Shown here: positions 48,413-49,597 of the stretch, piece after piece | Layout: each line of letters starts with the position of its first letter | How positions within the stretch are numbered: the first letter of the stretch is position 1 | NCBI RefSeq assembly: GCF_003013245.1 | Contig: NZ_PXYY01000009.1 | Span: forward strand, 1 to 49,597 | Source: Neisseria iguanae | GTDB taxonomy: Bacteria; Pseudomonadota; Gammaproteobacteria; Burkholderiales; Neisseriaceae | Direction of reading: 5' to 3' | DNA length: 49,597 nt | Position numbers and translations under genes: made by a program | The notes under the pieces: generated by a model | The model's input: the letters and a program-made list of their open reading frames with translations, nothing else | Told to the model about the DNA's origin: nothing | Databases searched by the model: none

Positions 48413-49597
48413 TTAAGCAATAATAGAAGATACAACACCGGCACCTACGGTACGGCCACCTTCACGGATCGCAAAACGCAAGCCTTCTTCCATCGCGATT
48501 GGGGCAATCAGTTCTACAGTGATGGCTACGTTTTCACCAGGCATTACCATTTCTACGCCTTCTTCCAAAGTTACCGCACCGGTAACGTCAGTTGTACGGA
48601 AGTAGAATTGTGGGCGGTAGTTAGCGAAGAATGGCGTATGACGACCACCTTCTTCTTTGCTCAATACGTATACTTCTGCTTTGAATTTGGTATGCGGAGT
48701 GATTGAGCCTGGTTTGGCCAATACTTGACCGCGCTCAACTTCTTCACGTTTGGTACCACGCAGCAATACGCCTACGTTGTCACCTGCTTGACCTTCATCC
48801 AGCAATTTACGGAACATTTCCACACCGGTACAAGTAGTTTTCGCAGTGTCTTTCAAACCAACAATTTCGATTTCATCACCTACGTGGATGATACCGCGCT
48901 CTACGCGACCGGTTACTACCGTACCACGACCGGAGATCGAGAATACGTCTTCGATTGGCAACAAGAATGGTTTGTCAACGGCGCGTTCCGGAGTTGGAAT
49001 GTAGCTGTCCAATGCGTCAGCCAATTCAAAGATTTTCGCTTCGTAAGCAGCATCGCCTTCCAAAGCTTTCAATGCAGAACCTTGGATGATCGGACAGTCG
49101 TCACCCGGGAAGTCATAGCTTGACAACAAGTCACGGATTTCCATTTCAACCAATTCCAACAACTCTTCATCGTCAACCATATCGCATTTGTTCATGAACA
49201 CCAAGATATATGGTACGCCTACTTGGCGGCCCAACAAGATATGCTCACGGGTTTGCGGCATAGGACCGTCGGCAGCAGATACCACCAAAATCGCGCCGTC
49301 CATTTGTGCGGCGCCGGTAATCATGTTTTTCACATAGTCAGCGTGACCCGGACAGTCTACGTGAGCGTAGTGACGGGTTTCGGTTTCGTATTCTACGTGA
49401 GAAGTGTTAATGGTAATACCGCGGGCTTTTTCTTCCGGTGCGTTGTCGATTTGGTCGTAAGCTTTCGCAGCACCACCGAATTTTTTAGCCAAAATAGTAG
49501 TCAACGCAGCAGTCAGCGTGGTTTTACCATGGTCAACGTGACCGATGGTGCCAACGTTTACGTGCGGTTTGCTACGTTCGAATTTTTCCTTAGCCAT
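48413..49597 (-). CDS. tuf: Elongation factor Tu (second copy)
   Basis: 394 residues, complete; its ATG is the last three bases of the window, so the promoter lies outside. The protein is identical to the copy at 24283-25467 and, in all lines I compared, so is the DNA. Identity starts at the stop codon and the downstream flanks (tRNA-Trp here, rpsJ there) are unrelated. The [16 protein letters not shown] and NKCD motifs are intact. Confidence 0.98.
   Translation of the reverse strand: MAKEKFERSKPHVNVGTIGHVDHGKTTLTAALTTILAKKFGGAAKAYDQIDNAPEEKARGITINTSHVEYETETRHYAHVDCPGHADYVKNMITGAAQMDGAILVVSAADGPMPQTREHILLGRQVGVPYILVFMNKCDMVDDEELLELVEMEIRDLLSSYDFPGDDCPIIQGSALKALEGDAAYEAKIFELADALDSYIPTPERAVDKPFLLPIEDVFSISGRGTVVTGRVERGIIHVGDEIEIVGLKDTAKTTCTGVEMFRKLLDEGQAGDNVGVLLRGTKREEVERGQVLAKPGSITPHTKFKAEVYVLSKEEGGRHTPFFANYRPQFYFRTTDVTGAVTLEEGVEMVMPGENVAITVELIAPIAMEEGLRFAIREGGRTVGAGVVSSIIA

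Overview
The window is chromosomal DNA from a species of Neisseria or a very close relative in the Neisseriaceae. The evidence is the large number of copies of the Neisseria DNA uptake sequence GCCGTCTGAA (DUS). These are often in inverted pairs forming hairpins at gene ends, and they carry both AT- and AG- 12-mer prefixes. RpoB (1392 aa), RpoC (1391 aa) and the ribosomal proteins read as Neisseria-type. The several decayed genes and the mixed DUS prefixes argue against a typical N. meningitidis or N. gonorrhoeae strain, but I cannot name the species.

Layout, left to right. 1-10.1 kb is mixed: hrpA helicase, initiator tRNA-fMet with a textbook promoter and terminator, a decayed cysteine-containing gene, a cytochrome c'-type lipoprotein, the nadD-rsfS-rlmH cluster, a dead IS5-family-like insertion sequence with intact ends, and a Nudix hydrolase. 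10.2-25.5 kb is the ribosomal protein supercluster on the minus strand, in transcription order tuf, rpsJ, S10 genes, spc genes, alpha genes. It is cut into separate transcription units by terminators after rpsJ and after rpsQ, each followed by a new promoter. 25.5-26.7 kb is an AT-rich islet of broken unknown genes between tuf and fusA. 26.8-29.9 kb is the str cluster (fusA, rpsG, rpsL) with a strong promoter.

30-36.3 kb is an accessory stretch lying between rpsL and rpoC. It holds two broken DNA-methylase-type genes facing each other, a seven-copy AGGC tract, and then the most interesting system here: a six-gene minus-strand operon, doxX - HvfA/BufA-type precursor peptide - DUF692 (MNIO) enzyme - DUF2063 partner - ECF sigma factor - zinc-binding anti-sigma. 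The precursor carries three repeats of EGACGEGKCG (six cysteines) behind a Sec signal peptide. This matches the copper-binding modified peptides (oxazolins, bufferins) of Haemophilus and Caulobacter, and the meningococcal sigma-E operon by content and order.

36.3-49.6 kb is the beta/L11 cluster on the minus strand: tuf (second copy), tRNA-Trp, secE, nusG, rplKA, rplJL, rpoBC. It has an L10 leader RNA, an internal promoter before rplK and a terminator between rplL and rpoB. The two tuf genes encode identical proteins and look identical in DNA from the stop codon inward. Most of the window therefore builds ribosomes and RNA polymerase; the accessory islets sit in the joints between these operons.
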